Below are positions 37,980 through 46,930 of a stretch of DNA of 47,403 nt, in pieces. The stretch lies in contig CAZWDL010000049.1 of the NCBI GenBank assembly GCA_964632995.1, positions 1 to 47,403 on the forward strand, read 5' to 3'. This DNA comes from CAZWDL01 sp964632995. Lineage in GTDB: Bacteria > Bacteroidota > Bacteroidia > Chitinophagales > Saprospiraceae. Made by a program: the position numbers and the translations under genes. Position 1 is the stretch's first letter, and each line of letters starts with the position of its first letter. Under the pieces are notes generated by a model, which was given only the letters and a program-made list of their open reading frames with translations, was not told the origin of the DNA and ran no database searches.

Positions 37980-38702
37980 ATGAAAAGGATCAATGCCTGG
38001 TCGAGCCCCCGCAATATTAGTACGGCTTTCATGTATGCCTTCGCGCAGCGTGCAGATACCACCGTGGTAGATGAACCACTCTATGCCCACTACCTCTCCA
38101 CCGCCGGTGAGGCTCTCGCACATCCGGGCACGCCGGAAATCCTGGAAAGTCAGGAACGGGAAGGCCAACGCGTTATCGAAGAGGTACTGTTTGGTGATTA
38201 CCCTACCGAGGTGGTTCTTTTTAAACAAATGACGCATCACCTGCTCCAACTGTCCTGGGATTTTCTCGCAGACATGAATAATATCATGCTCATTCGCAAT
38301 CCGCGTGAGATCATCGCTTCCTATGCCAAAGTCATCCCTCATCCTACTATACAGGACGTAGGCGTAGAATTGCAATACGAACTTTTCCGGCATCTCCGTC
38401 AAAATGAACGGCTCGACGCGGTGATTGACGCCCGCGAGTTACTACTCAATCCCACTAAAATTCTCCGGCAACTCTGCGATCGCCTGGAGCTTTCTTTTGA
38501 GGAAGACATGCTGCGCTGGGAAGCCGGCCCTCGCCCAGAAGATGGTGTATGGGCGAAGCACTGGTACCATCGCGTGCACCAGTCAACCGGCTTCCAACCC
38601 TTTGTGGAACGGCAGATTGTATTGCCTCCCCATTTGGAAAAGCTGGCCGACCGGTGCCGTCCCTATTACGAAGCCCTATTTCCGTACGCCATCAAAAGTT
38701 GA
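37980..38702 (+). CDS. Sulfotransferase-like P-loop protein
   Basis: 240 residues from ATG 37980. It has a sulfotransferase-type fold pattern: NAWSSPRNISTAFMYAFAQR (residues 5-24) in the place of the 5'-phosphosulfate loop, and NIMLIRNPREIIASYAKV (101-118) in the place of the 3'-phosphate site (Arg106, Ser114). The normal PxxGTT loop is replaced by SSPRNIS, so PAPS binding is not assured. It is followed 60 bp later by a class IV aminotransferase gene. In some plant proteins the same two domains are fused, so they probably work together, though the reaction is unknown. Confidence 0.72.
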   Translation: MKRINAWSSPRNISTAFMYAFAQRADTTVVDEPLYAHYLSTAGEALAHPGTPEILESQEREGQRVIEEVLFGDYPTEVVLFKQMTHHLLQLSWDFLADMNNIMLIRNPREIIASYAKVIPHPTIQDVGVELQYELFRHLRQNERLDAVIDARELLLNPTKILRQLCDRLELSFEEDMLRWEAGPRPEDGVWAKHWYHRVHQSTGFQPFVERQIVLPPHLEKLADRCRPYYEALFPYAIKS

Positions 38703-38762
38703 CGGTCACCGGAATTCCCTCTTGCCATTCAATTTTTCAAGCATTCAACCCTTAACTTTAAC

Positions 38763-39662
38763 ATGTTACAAGCTTATAATCCAAAGAACGAGAATATTCT
38801 GGTCTACATCGACGGCGAGCTCTATCCACGAGAGGAAGCCAAGGTTTCCGTCTTTGACAGCGTGGTGCAGGGCGGCGACGCCGTCTGGGAAGGATTACGC
38901 GTGTACAAGGGCCGCATTTTTTCTCTCGACCGGCACCTGGAACGCCTGCAGCACTCCGCCCATGCGCTCGACTTCCGCGACATCCCCGACAATGAACAAA
39001 TCAAATCGGCCCTCTTTCAAACGCTGGAGGCCAACGGCATGCGCGACGGCGTACACATCCGCCTGACGCTCACCCGCGGGAAAAAGACCACCTCGGGCAT
39101 GGACCCCCGCCTCAACCAGTTCGGTTGCACCCTCATAGTGCTGGCCGAATGGAAGCCGCCGGTATACCCGCCTTCCATCAAGCTGATCACCAGCTCGGTG
39201 CGGCGCAACTCCCCCATGCATCTCGATTCCAAGATCCACCACAACAACCTGCTCAATAATATCCTCGCCAAGATCGAAGCCAACTACGCCGGCGCCGACG
39301 CAGGAATCATGCTCGACAAAGACGGCTTCGTCGCCGAGGCTAACGGCGTCAATCTCTTTTGCATTCGCGACGGCACGGTATACACTCCACACGCCGACGC
39401 CTGCCTGCCAGGCATCACCCGCGAACTCATCATCGAGATCTGCCGGGAACAGCAGGTCCCGATCGTGGAACGAAACCTGTCGATCGCCGAATTTTACACC
39501 GCCGACGAGGTGTTCACCACCGGCACTATGGGCGAACTCACGCGCGTAGAAGAGATCGACGGGCGGCGCATCGTCAACCGGTCGGAAGAAACCGTACTGG
39601 AAAAACTGGAAGAGTATTTTCGGAAGCGAACAGAGGCGGATGGGGAGGCTTTACCGCTTTAA
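38763..39662 (+). CDS. Class IV aminotransferase (branched-chain/D-amino acid type)
   Basis: 299 residues, PLP fold type IV. PLP Lys157 is in HLDSKIHHNN, followed by NNLLNNILAKIEANYAGADA and the conserved Glu192 in VAEANGVNLFCI. The start VYIDGELYPREEAKVSVFDS and GGDAVWEGLRVYKG fit branched-chain aminotransferases, while the size and TPHADACLPGITRELII also fit D-amino acid transaminases or aminodeoxychorismate lyases. It lies directly behind the sulfotransferase-like gene on the same strand. No biosynthetic partner genes (leu/ilv) are nearby, so a core role in valine/leucine synthesis is not supported. Confidence 0.85.
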   Translation: MLQAYNPKNENILVYIDGELYPREEAKVSVFDSVVQGGDAVWEGLRVYKGRIFSLDRHLERLQHSAHALDFRDIPDNEQIKSALFQTLEANGMRDGVHIRLTLTRGKKTTSGMDPRLNQFGCTLIVLAEWKPPVYPPSIKLITSSVRRNSPMHLDSKIHHNNLLNNILAKIEANYAGADAGIMLDKDGFVAEANGVNLFCIRDGTVYTPHADACLPGITRELIIEICREQQVPIVERNLSIAEFYTADEVFTTGTMGELTRVEEIDGRRIVNRSEETVLEKLEEYFRKRTEADGEALPL

Positions 39663-39684
39663 TAAAGTCAATTAAGGCTATTTC

Positions 39685-39746
39685 TTAACATGGATTACTC
39701 AGGGGTTTGTGGTGGTGAGAGACCTCTCATGAATAATCCGGGTTAA
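39685..39746 (+). mobile_element. 62-bp TTAA-flanked mini-element (short relative of 41291-41475)
   Basis: TTAA at both ends (39685-39688, 39743-39746). The right end, catgaataatccgggttaa, is identical to the kinase-gene element and the left end (ttaacatggattactcaggg) is a diverged copy. The interior is only about 20 bp. It reads in the direction opposite to the longer element. The rest of the 308-bp spacer (39663-39970) holds no gene. Confidence 0.6.
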
Positions 39747-39970
39747 GTCGCTTCGGGAATTTTGCGCAGAATTATTTAACCACAGCGTCCCAGAAGAAAA
39801 AAGAAAAAGTGGTTTTTTGGGGTTAGAGGGGGTAACGTCAGCAACTCAGGAATTTTCTTTATTCTTACGTAGAACCGCTTACATTTTAAAAATAGCTATA
39901 TCCTTCGGTGTAACACAGCCTAAAGCAACAAGCGGCAACATAAGCTAACAAGCGGCAGGAGAAGTAGGGC

Positions 39971-40798
39971 TCAGTTGAAGAGATCGAACATGCCCCAGAA
40001 GTTGCCGCCCCCTTTGCGGCGGCGGTTGATCAGGTAGTCACGGAAATCAGCTGAGCGGCGGCGGGCCACGTTGAACTTTTTACCGTCGCGGAGTTTGACG
40101 ATGAGTTCGGAGTTTTTGTAGCGTTTGACATAGTCGGTATTGAGGAGGATGTTGTCCCGGATGCGGAAGAAGGGGTAATCGCGGGTGAGCATATCGTCGA
40201 AGTAGCCGATATTGCGCATGGCCGTGAGGGTCTGGATCTGGTCATCGCGGAGGTGGAAGTAGCTGACCTGTCCGTCCGATTCGATCCACCTGATCTGATC
40301 CACTTCCACCATTTCCAGTTCGCCGCGGCTGACGGGTACGGCGATGTAGTTGCTTTTTTGCTGCAGGCGATCGAAGAGCAGGTCCAGCTGCTGCTGGAAC
40401 TGTGTTTTTTTGTGCTGCCGGTGATGGGCTCTCAGGACGGCTTCCCGCACGCGCTCGGGGCTGATGGGTTTGTCGATGAAGTCGATCGCCGAATAGCGAA
40501 GGGCCTGCAGGGTATTTTCTTTAGTGCCAAAAGCGGTGATGAAGACGACGTAGGGCGGATCTTCCTCCAGTTTGCGGAGCAGATCGAAGCCGGTGCCGCC
40601 TTTGAGAACGATATCCAGGAAGAGCAGATCGGGGTGAAGCTCATGGATCATCTGATGGGCCTCGCTGACGAAGCCGGTATCGCCGATGACCTCCACATCC
40701 GGACAGTGCTTATCCAGGTAATTCCGGAGCAGCTGAATGATGCGGGGGCTGTCGTCGATGAGCAAGGTGCGCAGGGGTTTCGTTTTGTGTTGACTCAT
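39971..40798 (-). CDS. LytTR-family response regulator
   Basis: 275 residues from ATG 40798, placed just before the receiver motif TLLIDDSPRI. The receiver residues are in place: Asp15/16, phospho-acceptor Asp62 (LLFLDIVL), Thr88 and Lys110 (DKP). A helical linker (HRQHKKTQFQQQLDLLFDRL) leads to the LytTR DNA-binding domain (residues about 170-265; VDQIRWIESDGQVSYFHL, FFRIRDNILLN, YKNSELIVKLRDGKKFNVAR). A frame extension overlaps the kinase stop by TGA. Its partner is the disrupted sensor kinase immediately upstream, so the regulator may now lack its input. Confidence 0.9.
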   Translation of the reverse strand: MSQHKTKPLRTLLIDDSPRIIQLLRNYLDKHCPDVEVIGDTGFVSEAHQMIHELHPDLLFLDIVLKGGTGFDLLRKLEEDPPYVVFITAFGTKENTLQALRYSAIDFIDKPISPERVREAVLRAHHRQHKKTQFQQQLDLLFDRLQQKSNYIAVPVSRGELEMVEVDQIRWIESDGQVSYFHLRDDQIQTLTAMRNIGYFDDMLTRDYPFFRIRDNILLNTDYVKRYKNSELIVKLRDGKKFNVARRRSADFRDYLINRRRKGGGNFWGMFDLFN

Positions 40799-40857
40799 TG
40801 CAGGGGTAATTGATGGTTTTTTGGTAGGTGGTGGCATGCGCGCCAGGGCCCGGAAAG

Positions 40858-43800
40858 TCAAGCCGGGGCGAACTCTATCCGCACAAAGGTGCCGCCGCCG
40901 GGGCGATCACCGATGTCGATAAAAATTTCTCTATTCAGATCGCGAAGCACTTCGACGCGCTCCATGACCAGGTCGGTGCCGCGCGATTCGTATAGCTGCT
41001 CGGAACTTTGCTTGAGCTTTTCCGCGGCGGCGATGCCGATGCCGTTGTCTTCCACGGTGCAAATCAAACCGTAATCGCTGTAGAAAAAGCGTAGCCAGAG
41101 GTGTCCCTGGCTGTGCCGGTTGCGCAATCCGTGTTCGATGGCATTCTCCACAAAGGGCTGGATGATCATGGGCGGCACGCGCTCCCGGTCGAGCTGTACC
41201 TCTTCATCGGCTTCCAAAGTGTAGCGGAATACTGTGGGATAAATGAGCTCCTGAAAATTGAGATAATACTTCAGCAGCTTGATTTCCTTTTTAACCCGGA
41301 TTATTCATGAGTTAATCTACTACGAAGCCAAACTGCCCGCCATTCTTGGGTGTCCTCGTCAGTCGATGCTCACCGTATCTGAGGATACGGCTGCGCGTCT
41401 CCTTCCTGCGGGAGCCCAAGCCTGGCAACCATTTTGGCTTCTCGTGACGAAAAACCCATGAATAATCCGGGTTAAGGGGAATATCGCCGCCCCGGAGTCG
41501 CCCGTTGGATTGTGCAGGCACGTTGGTCTCGATGAAGTTGTCCATCATATCGGCCATGCGAAGCAGCTGTTCCACGGCCTCCTCGCTGTCCTCCTCCTCA
41601 ATGTAGCCCTGGATGTTGGTGATCAGATTGCGCAGGAAGTGCGGGTTGAGCTGCGATTGCAGGGTTTGCACCTGATAATACTTGATCAGGCGTTCGCGCT
41701 TCTCCAGGTCCTGACGGGCCCGGCGCTGACGACGGAAAAAGAAATAGGCGATGCCTACCGAACCGATAATCAAGATCGAAGCCCATAAGTAAAAATTAGG
41801 GGCCCTCCAGGGTAACATAGAAAGACGCAGCTCTACCCGGGTTTCCGCATGCTCCTTCTCCCCTACTGCCGAGGGGTCGCGCGTGCGCAGTAAAAAGGAA
41901 TGAGGACCCGGCCCCAGGCTGTTGTACATGGCGGTGGTGTTGTTCGTCCAGGGGGTGAATTTCTCGTCGACTCCTTCCAGCTTCCAGGAAAATTCGGAGT
42001 GCATGGAGCTGGTCGGTCCGATGTTTTCAAATTCTATTTTAAGGTAGTTGACATCAAAGGGTAGCTTTTGTATATGATCATACTCCTGAAAGGCTAATCG
42101 CTGGTCATTGATACGGGTCACACGAACACTAGCGGGGGCTTTTTCCAGACTGAGTTCTTCTTTAGGAACGTAGTACACCCCGTCACTGGCGATGATCCAC
42201 AGGCGGCCGCGGCTGTCGACAAAGCTGCCGTTCTGTTCCGGCTCTATGCCCAGAAAGCCGTTGCGGTGATTGTAGTGACGCAGGCGAATGCGGCCTTCGC
42301 GGTGGTAGGTGGGTAAGTGTAAAAGATAGACGCCGTCCCTGGTTCCCACCGAGAGCCAGGTGCTGTCAATCAGCGCCAGGTTACTGATGGTGGCCCGAAG
42401 GTTGCTGCCTTCGATCAGATTCAGACTGTCTCCTTCGTAATCCCAGACGCCAAGGCCTCCGGAGGATCCCATCCATAGCGCGCCCCGGTGATCGGGCTGC
42501 ATGCAAAGGATGCCGTCGACAGGCAGCGTGCCTTCTTCCGGAAGATAATGCTTGCTTTGACCGCTGGGCAGATGATGCCTGCTCAGTCCGTAACCGCTGC
42601 CGGCCCAGTAATTATTAAAACTGTCGCGGACCACCGACAGGCAATAGGATTCTTCGTGAAGCCCGCCGGAATGAGGAATACTATCGTGGGCGCCGGTGAC
42701 CGGATCGAAGACAATCAGCCGGCGATAGGCGGCAATCAATATTTTATCAGCCACCGGATCATACCGGGAAAGCAATTCCGCGGTAAATCCACTGACATCT
42801 TTCAAGCTAAAGGTATGTAGATTGAATTCATCTGCTGAGGAACGCTCCAAAAGACCGTACTGAGTAGGAAAAAAAAGATGCCCGCGTTTATCTGTTGAAG
42901 CACCGTAATAAAAATTCAGTTGTGGGAAATCCTTTGTCTTGTATCCGGTAACCTGTTCAAATGATGCTCCATCATAGCGAATCAATCCGCCTCTATAATT
43001 GGCAGTCCAATATTGACCGGTCGCATCTTCCTGTATGGCCCAGGGCCAATTGAGCAGCGGATGCTCCAGCTGCCGGAATCCCTTTTCAAAAACCTGAATC
43101 AAACCGTGGTCCGTGCCGATCCAGGTGGTATGGGAAAGGCTGTCGGGCCAGGCAGCATTAATCTGTTCTTTAAAGTTGTGATGCACCGGTTTCTTCGTAC
43201 CCTTAACAGGATCGAGCTGATATATAATGTTATCCCCACGATTGAGAAAGTAAAAATATTTAACCCGGTAGTCAAAGGTGAAATTTACATTGTCCCCCTC
43301 TATTTCCATCACCGGGACCAAACCATCCGGTTCCAACCTGACTAGGGAACGAGATTTTTCGCCTCCTCTCCAGGTAACGGCGTAAGGTTTTTCCCCGACG
43401 CTAACCGGACTAACTGAAAACAATTGCGTTCGTTCCCCGATCTTTTCCAGGTTCCCTGCGCTCAATATCCAGGAAGTTCCCTGATCGTTTAAAAGAATCC
43501 GGGCATCATTTTCGGGTACTGACACCCTGGCAATTATTTCCTTTTCCGGTATCCCGGAAACCATTTCACTAGCTTTTACAAATTTCCTGCCGTCGAATAG
43601 TAGCAGGGGCCCTCTGGCTTGTGACAGCCACAATCGTCCCGCTACATCAGTAAAATTGAACAGATGTAATTTTCCCGGACTAGGATAAGAGATAAAGCGG
43701 CGGCCGTCATATACGGAAATACCTTTAACGGTAATGATGAGTATATTACCTTGTGCATCTTCTTCAAAACCGATGATGACGTTGGAAATCAGCCCGTCGC

Positions 43801-44026
43801 GCTGCGTGAAGTTCTCAAAAGTCTCCCCGTTAAACTTACTAACACCACCCAAGGTTCCGATCCACAGATAGCCGCGTGAATCCTTGTACAAGGCTTTCAC
43901 CTGCTGTTGCACCAGCCCGTCGTTGACGTTGAACACGCGATGGGGCAATGCATTCTGCGCTGCCGCCGCCTGCAACAGACTAAAGGCCAGCAACAATACT
44001 AAGGCACCTGGGGTCTTGGAATTCAT
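40858..44026 (-). pseudogene. Propeller-type sensor histidine kinase, broken by a 181-bp insertion
   Basis: From ATG 44026: signal peptide (GALVLLLAFSLLQAAAAQ), about 14 two-component regulator propeller repeats (ALYKDSRGYLWIGTLGGVSKF), a Y_Y_Y domain (about 640-720), one membrane helix, then a LytS-type His_kinase start with phospho-His796 in LQSQLNPHFLRNLI. At 41291-41475 an element interrupts the chain. Beyond it the original frame resumes with KKEIKLLKYYLNFQELIYPT and the ATPase boxes FVENAIEHGL, VEDNGIGIA and GGGTFVRIEF. Deleting the element plus one TTAA gives a 996-codon frame ending in a stop, with the join reading GDIPL-KKEIK. As it stands, translation ends inside the element, without the ATPase domain. 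Confidence 0.85.
41291..41475 (-). mobile_element. TTAA-targeting MITE-like element inside the kinase gene
   Basis: Perfect 15-bp terminal repeats cccggattattcatg/catgaataatccggg are flanked on both sides by TTAA (41291-41294 and 41472-41475). Element plus one TTAA is 181 bp, which breaks the frame. It carries no transposase. The TTAA duplication and short perfect ends resemble IS1380-like or piggyBac-like insertion, but assignment is not possible without a full-length relative. Confidence 0.88.
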
Positions 44027-44312
44027 CTGTTGGGCTTTGAGCAGAGTAAAATAAGAATTTTCCACCACCCAACACAATGAAAACAAAATTTTATTTCAGA
44101 TATTAAAAACTGGTCTTATCCGGGCTTTTTGTGGTTAAAAAAAATAATAATCGGTTGCCGGCATGTTCTGGACGTCTCCTTTTCAGTCTGAACTACATCT
44201 GCCTTTCCCCCGGTTCATTTGTCATGGTCAGAAATCGGCGGATAAAGCCCTTCCATTACCCTACGATTGCTTAACTTCCCGCCCGGAAACGGTTAACGTA
44301 AATCCATCCAAA

Positions 44313-45116
44313 ATGAATATGCCGCTGCAATCCTATACCGACCAGATGGGTCGGACCGTACGATTCCCCTTCCCACCCCACCGCATTATATCCTTGGTTC
44401 CCAGCCAGACGGAGCTGCTCGGCGATCTGGGGCTGGACCGGGAAGTGGTAGGCGTCACCAAATTCTGTGCTCACCCGGTAGGATGGTGTAATCAGAAACC
44501 ATGGATCGGCGGAACGAAAAATGTAAAGCTCGATAAAATAGCCGAACTTGAGCCCGACCTGATTATCGGCAACAAGGAAGAGAATGACAAAACGCAAATT
44601 GAAGCGCTTGCCGAGAACTACCCCATCTGGATGAGTGATGTACACAAGCTCCCCGATGCGCTTGATATGATCCGGCAAGTGGGGCGGCTTACTGATACCT
44701 TTCCCTACGCCGATCAGCTTGCCAAGGCCGTACAGGAACAGTTTGATCACCTGGAGGAGGCTATCGACCGGGCGCCGCGGCCCCGCGTCGCTTACTTCAT
44801 CTGGCGGGAGCCTTACCAGGTAGTTGGCAACGACACCTTTATCAACGCGATGATCCGGCGCGCCGGCTTTGAAAACGTCTTCGCCGACCTGCCGCGCTAT
44901 CCGCAAATCAAACTGGATGACCTGGCCGCCCTGCAACCTGACCGGATACTCCTCTCTTCTGAACCCTTCCCTTTTAAAGAAAAACATCTGGAACCCTTCC
45001 GGCAGGCTTGTCCTAATGCGAAGATCCAGTTTGTACAAGGCGACCTGTTTTCCTGGTACGGCAGCCGCCTGCTGCTTTCGGCGAGGTACTTCCTGGAGCT
45101 GAGAAATGCAGGGTGA
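44313..45116 (+). CDS. Helical-backbone metal receptor (BtuF-like) without signal peptide
   Basis: 267 residues from ATG 44313 (44319 also possible). It shows the two-lobe fold of cobalamin/siderophore-binding proteins: RIISLVPSQTELLGDLGLD, VVGVTKFCAHP, IAELEPDLIIGNKEENDK, AYFIWREPYQVVGNDTFI, DDLAALQPDRILLSSEPFPF. No signal peptide is present from either start, so as written it is cytoplasmic. A frame extension upstream to 44163 would not supply one. No permease or ATPase gene accompanies it. A terminator follows at 45126-45152. Possibly an intracellular or moonlighting cobalamin-type binder. Confidence 0.8.
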   Translation: MNMPLQSYTDQMGRTVRFPFPPHRIISLVPSQTELLGDLGLDREVVGVTKFCAHPVGWCNQKPWIGGTKNVKLDKIAELEPDLIIGNKEENDKTQIEALAENYPIWMSDVHKLPDALDMIRQVGRLTDTFPYADQLAKAVQEQFDHLEEAIDRAPRPRVAYFIWREPYQVVGNDTFINAMIRRAGFENVFADLPRYPQIKLDDLAALQPDRILLSSEPFPFKEKHLEPFRQACPNAKIQFVQGDLFSWYGSRLLLSARYFLELRNAG

Positions 45117-45125
45117 GTTGGTTCC

Positions 45126-45152
45126 AGCTCCTTCGGATTAGCCGGAGCTTTT
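45126..45152 (+). terminator. Terminator of the BtuF-like gene
   Basis: agctcc-12 nt-ggagct followed by tttt, 10 bp after the stop codon. Confidence 0.6.
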
Positions 45153-45201
45153 CCTGTGCGCCCTACGCAAAAGCACAGTTCGCAGAGCGTACAGTTCATT
45201 G

Positions 45202-45229
45202 GACAGAAAACGGGGCGCCGGTTTCTGTC
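45202..45229. repeat. Short hairpin in the spacer
   Basis: gacagaaa pairs with tttctgtc around a GC-rich 12-nt loop. Non-coding. Confidence 0.4.
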
Positions 45230-45304
45230 AGCGTAGCTGCTCTTTGCGCGCTACGCTTTCTGGATGCTCCACGCAGGGGGCGCAGAGCAAATAAGTCGTT
45301 GAAC

Positions 45305-45336
45305 TAAAAAAGCCGGCGATCGATACACCACCCGGC
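45305..45336 (-). terminator. Rho-independent terminator of ftsY
   Basis: On the minus strand gccgg-loop-ccggc is followed by TTTTTTAG, 42 nt after the ftsY stop. Confidence 0.75.
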
Positions 45337-45377
45337 AGGATCTTCTTCGAATGGGCTCGGCGATACACCAGGGGAAA

Positions 45378-46334
45378 CTACTCCTCAAACAGCGAATCCA
45401 CAAAAGCCCGCTTGTTGAAGATTTGCAGCTTATCGATGGATTCGCCCACGCCGATGTATTTGATGGGCACTTTGAACTGGTCGGAGATGCCGATGGCGAC
45501 GCCGCCTTTGGCGGTGCCGTCGAGTTTGGTAAGGGCCAGGGCGCTCACTTCGGTAGCGTCGGTGAAGTGGCGGGCCTGTTCGATCGCGTTCTGGCCGTTA
45601 GTTGCGTCCAGTACGAGGAGCACCTCGTGCGGGGCGCCTTCCATTTTCTTTCCGACTGAGCGTTTGATCTTGCCCAGTTCTTTCATCAGGTTGATTTTGG
45701 TGTGGAGGCGACCGGCGGTGTCGATGATGGCTACGTCGAGATCGTTACTGATGGCGTGTTCTACGGTTTCGTAGGCTACGGCAGCAGGGTCAGTATGCAT
45801 GCCTTTGCTGTAAAAGTCACAGCCTACGCGTTCCGACCATATTTTGAGCTGATCGACGGCGGCGGCGCGGAAGGTATCGGCGGCGCCGAGTACGACCTTC
45901 TTCCCCCGCTGTTTGTATTGGTAGGCCAGTTTGCCGATAGTGGTGGTCTTTCCAACGCCGTTGACGCCGACGACGAGGATGACACAGGGCTTGGCAGAGG
46001 AAGGCAGCACGTAATCGTCGAGATCTATGGTATTGTTTTCGGCGAGCAATTGCACGATCTCATCGCGCAGAATTTCGTTGAGTTCGCTGGTGCTGAGATA
46101 CTTGTCACGGGCCACCCGCTCTTCGATGCGCTCGATGATTTTGACGGTAGTATCCAGGCCTACATCGGAAGAGATCAGGATATTCTCCAGCTCATCGAGC
46201 ACTTCGACGTCCACGGTGGCCTTTCCGGCAACCGCCTTGGTCAGTTTACCCAGAAAGCTGGACTTGGTTTTTTCCAGGCCCTTGTCCAGGTCTTCCTTTT
46301 TTTCCTTGCTGAAGAATTTGTTGAAAAAGCTCAT
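45378..46334 (-). CDS. ftsY: Signal recognition particle receptor FtsY
   Basis: 318 residues from ATG 46334. NG domain: helical N region to about residue 105, then P-loop GVNGVGKTT (123-131), LGAADTFRAAAVDQL, IDTAGRLHTK, LVLDATNGQNA, LTKLDGTAKGG and the closing GESIDKLQIFN. The short N-terminus is typical of Bacteroidota FtsY, which lack the long acidic A domain of E. coli. FtsY docks ribosome-SRP complexes at the membrane. Last gene of the L28-L33-DUF4295-FtsY cluster. Confidence 0.96.
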   Translation of the reverse strand: MSFFNKFFSKEKKEDLDKGLEKTKSSFLGKLTKAVAGKATVDVEVLDELENILISSDVGLDTTVKIIERIEERVARDKYLSTSELNEILRDEIVQLLAENNTIDLDDYVLPSSAKPCVILVVGVNGVGKTTTIGKLAYQYKQRGKKVVLGAADTFRAAAVDQLKIWSERVGCDFYSKGMHTDPAAVAYETVEHAISNDLDVAIIDTAGRLHTKINLMKELGKIKRSVGKKMEGAPHEVLLVLDATNGQNAIEQARHFTDATEVSALALTKLDGTAKGGVAIGISDQFKVPIKYIGVGESIDKLQIFNKRAFVDSLFEE

Positions 46335-46352
46335 AAGCGATGGAGGAATATG

Positions 46353-46387
46353 CAAAGAGGCTTTCCCGGGTAAGAAAAGCCTCTTTG
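46353..46387 (-). promoter_or_regulatory. Hairpin between DUF4295 gene and ftsY
   Basis: caaagaggctt pairs with aagcctctttg across 13 nt. There is no T-run on either strand after the stem, so it is more like an attenuator or mRNA-processing hairpin than a terminator. Confidence 0.45.
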
Positions 46388-46410
46388 TAAAGATTTACCA
46401 GAAACTGGTT

Positions 46411-46587
46411 TTATTTATTGTTGGCGAAAAATTCTTTCACTTTGTCTTTGTGAATCATCACTTCCTTATAGGAATACTTACCGGTCTTTTCGTTTTTAAC
46501 ACTTTGAACTACTTTTACGAAATCCCGGCCCGAACCGGCGTTGGCGGCGCGCTGTGCGACTCTTGCGTTCTTTGATACTTTTGCCAT
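46411..46587 (-). CDS. DUF4295 domain-containing protein
   Basis: 58 residues, beginning MAKVSKNARVAQRA and ending KVKEFFANNK, with DFVKVVQSVKNEKTGKYSYK in the middle. It matches the short DUF4295 proteins that in Bacteroidota sit between rpmG and ftsY. The tight clustering with L33 suggests a ribosome-associated role, but the function is not established. A promoter in front (46625-46656) would let it and ftsY be transcribed apart from rpmB-rpmG. Confidence 0.85.
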   Translation of the reverse strand: MAKVSKNARVAQRAANAGSGRDFVKVVQSVKNEKTGKYSYKEVMIHKDKVKEFFANNK

Positions 46588-46624
46588 TGTCTTATTGTTT
46601 TTTCAGTTTTTACAAATCTGCCGG

Positions 46625-46656
46625 TAAAGTTACCTATTCACCGACAAGATTGCAAA
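46625..46656 (-). promoter_or_regulatory. Internal promoter for DUF4295-ftsY
   Basis: TTTG (46656-46653), 20-nt spacer, TAACTTTA (46632-46625), one base from TAnnTTTG. The start would be about 46618, 31 nt before the DUF4295 ATG. Confidence 0.6.
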
Positions 46657-46720
46657 CGGTTTTTACGCTGACATAGTTCCCGGCCGGAAACTATTTGTAC
46701 AGCGTCGGGTATACGCCGAT

Positions 46721-46909
46721 TTATTTGATTTCCCGGTGCAGGGTTACCCGCTTCAGAATCGGATTGTATTTTCTCAGTTCAAGACGGCCGGGCGTGTTCT
46801 TCCGGTTTTTCTCCGTAATATATCTGGAGGTTCCCGGCTTGCCCGATTCCTTATGTTCGGTGCATTCCAGAATGACCTGAATGCGATTGCCTTTACTCTT
46901 CTTTGCCAT
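46721..46909 (-). CDS. rpmG: 50S ribosomal protein L33
   Basis: 62 residues (MAKKSKGNRIQVILECTEHK at the N-terminus). Only one Cys in place of the zinc-binding CxxC pairs, so it is the zinc-independent form. The region TSRYITEKNRKNTPGRLELR is the standard L33 core. 21 bp downstream of rpmB. Confidence 0.93.
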   Translation of the reverse strand: MAKKSKGNRIQVILECTEHKESGKPGTSRYITEKNRKNTPGRLELRKYNPILKRVTLHREIK

Positions 46910-46930
46910 AACTCAGCGCTCTTTTAAAAA

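Noticed and set aside
40858..41217. Independent ATPase-domain gene of 119 residues
   Set aside because: It is the C-terminal piece of the interrupted kinase in the same frame, with only a TTG as start.
45160..45300. Mobile element or gene in the spacer after the BtuF-like gene
   Set aside because: Only a hairpin and some GC-rich repeats; no ORF or clear inverted ends.
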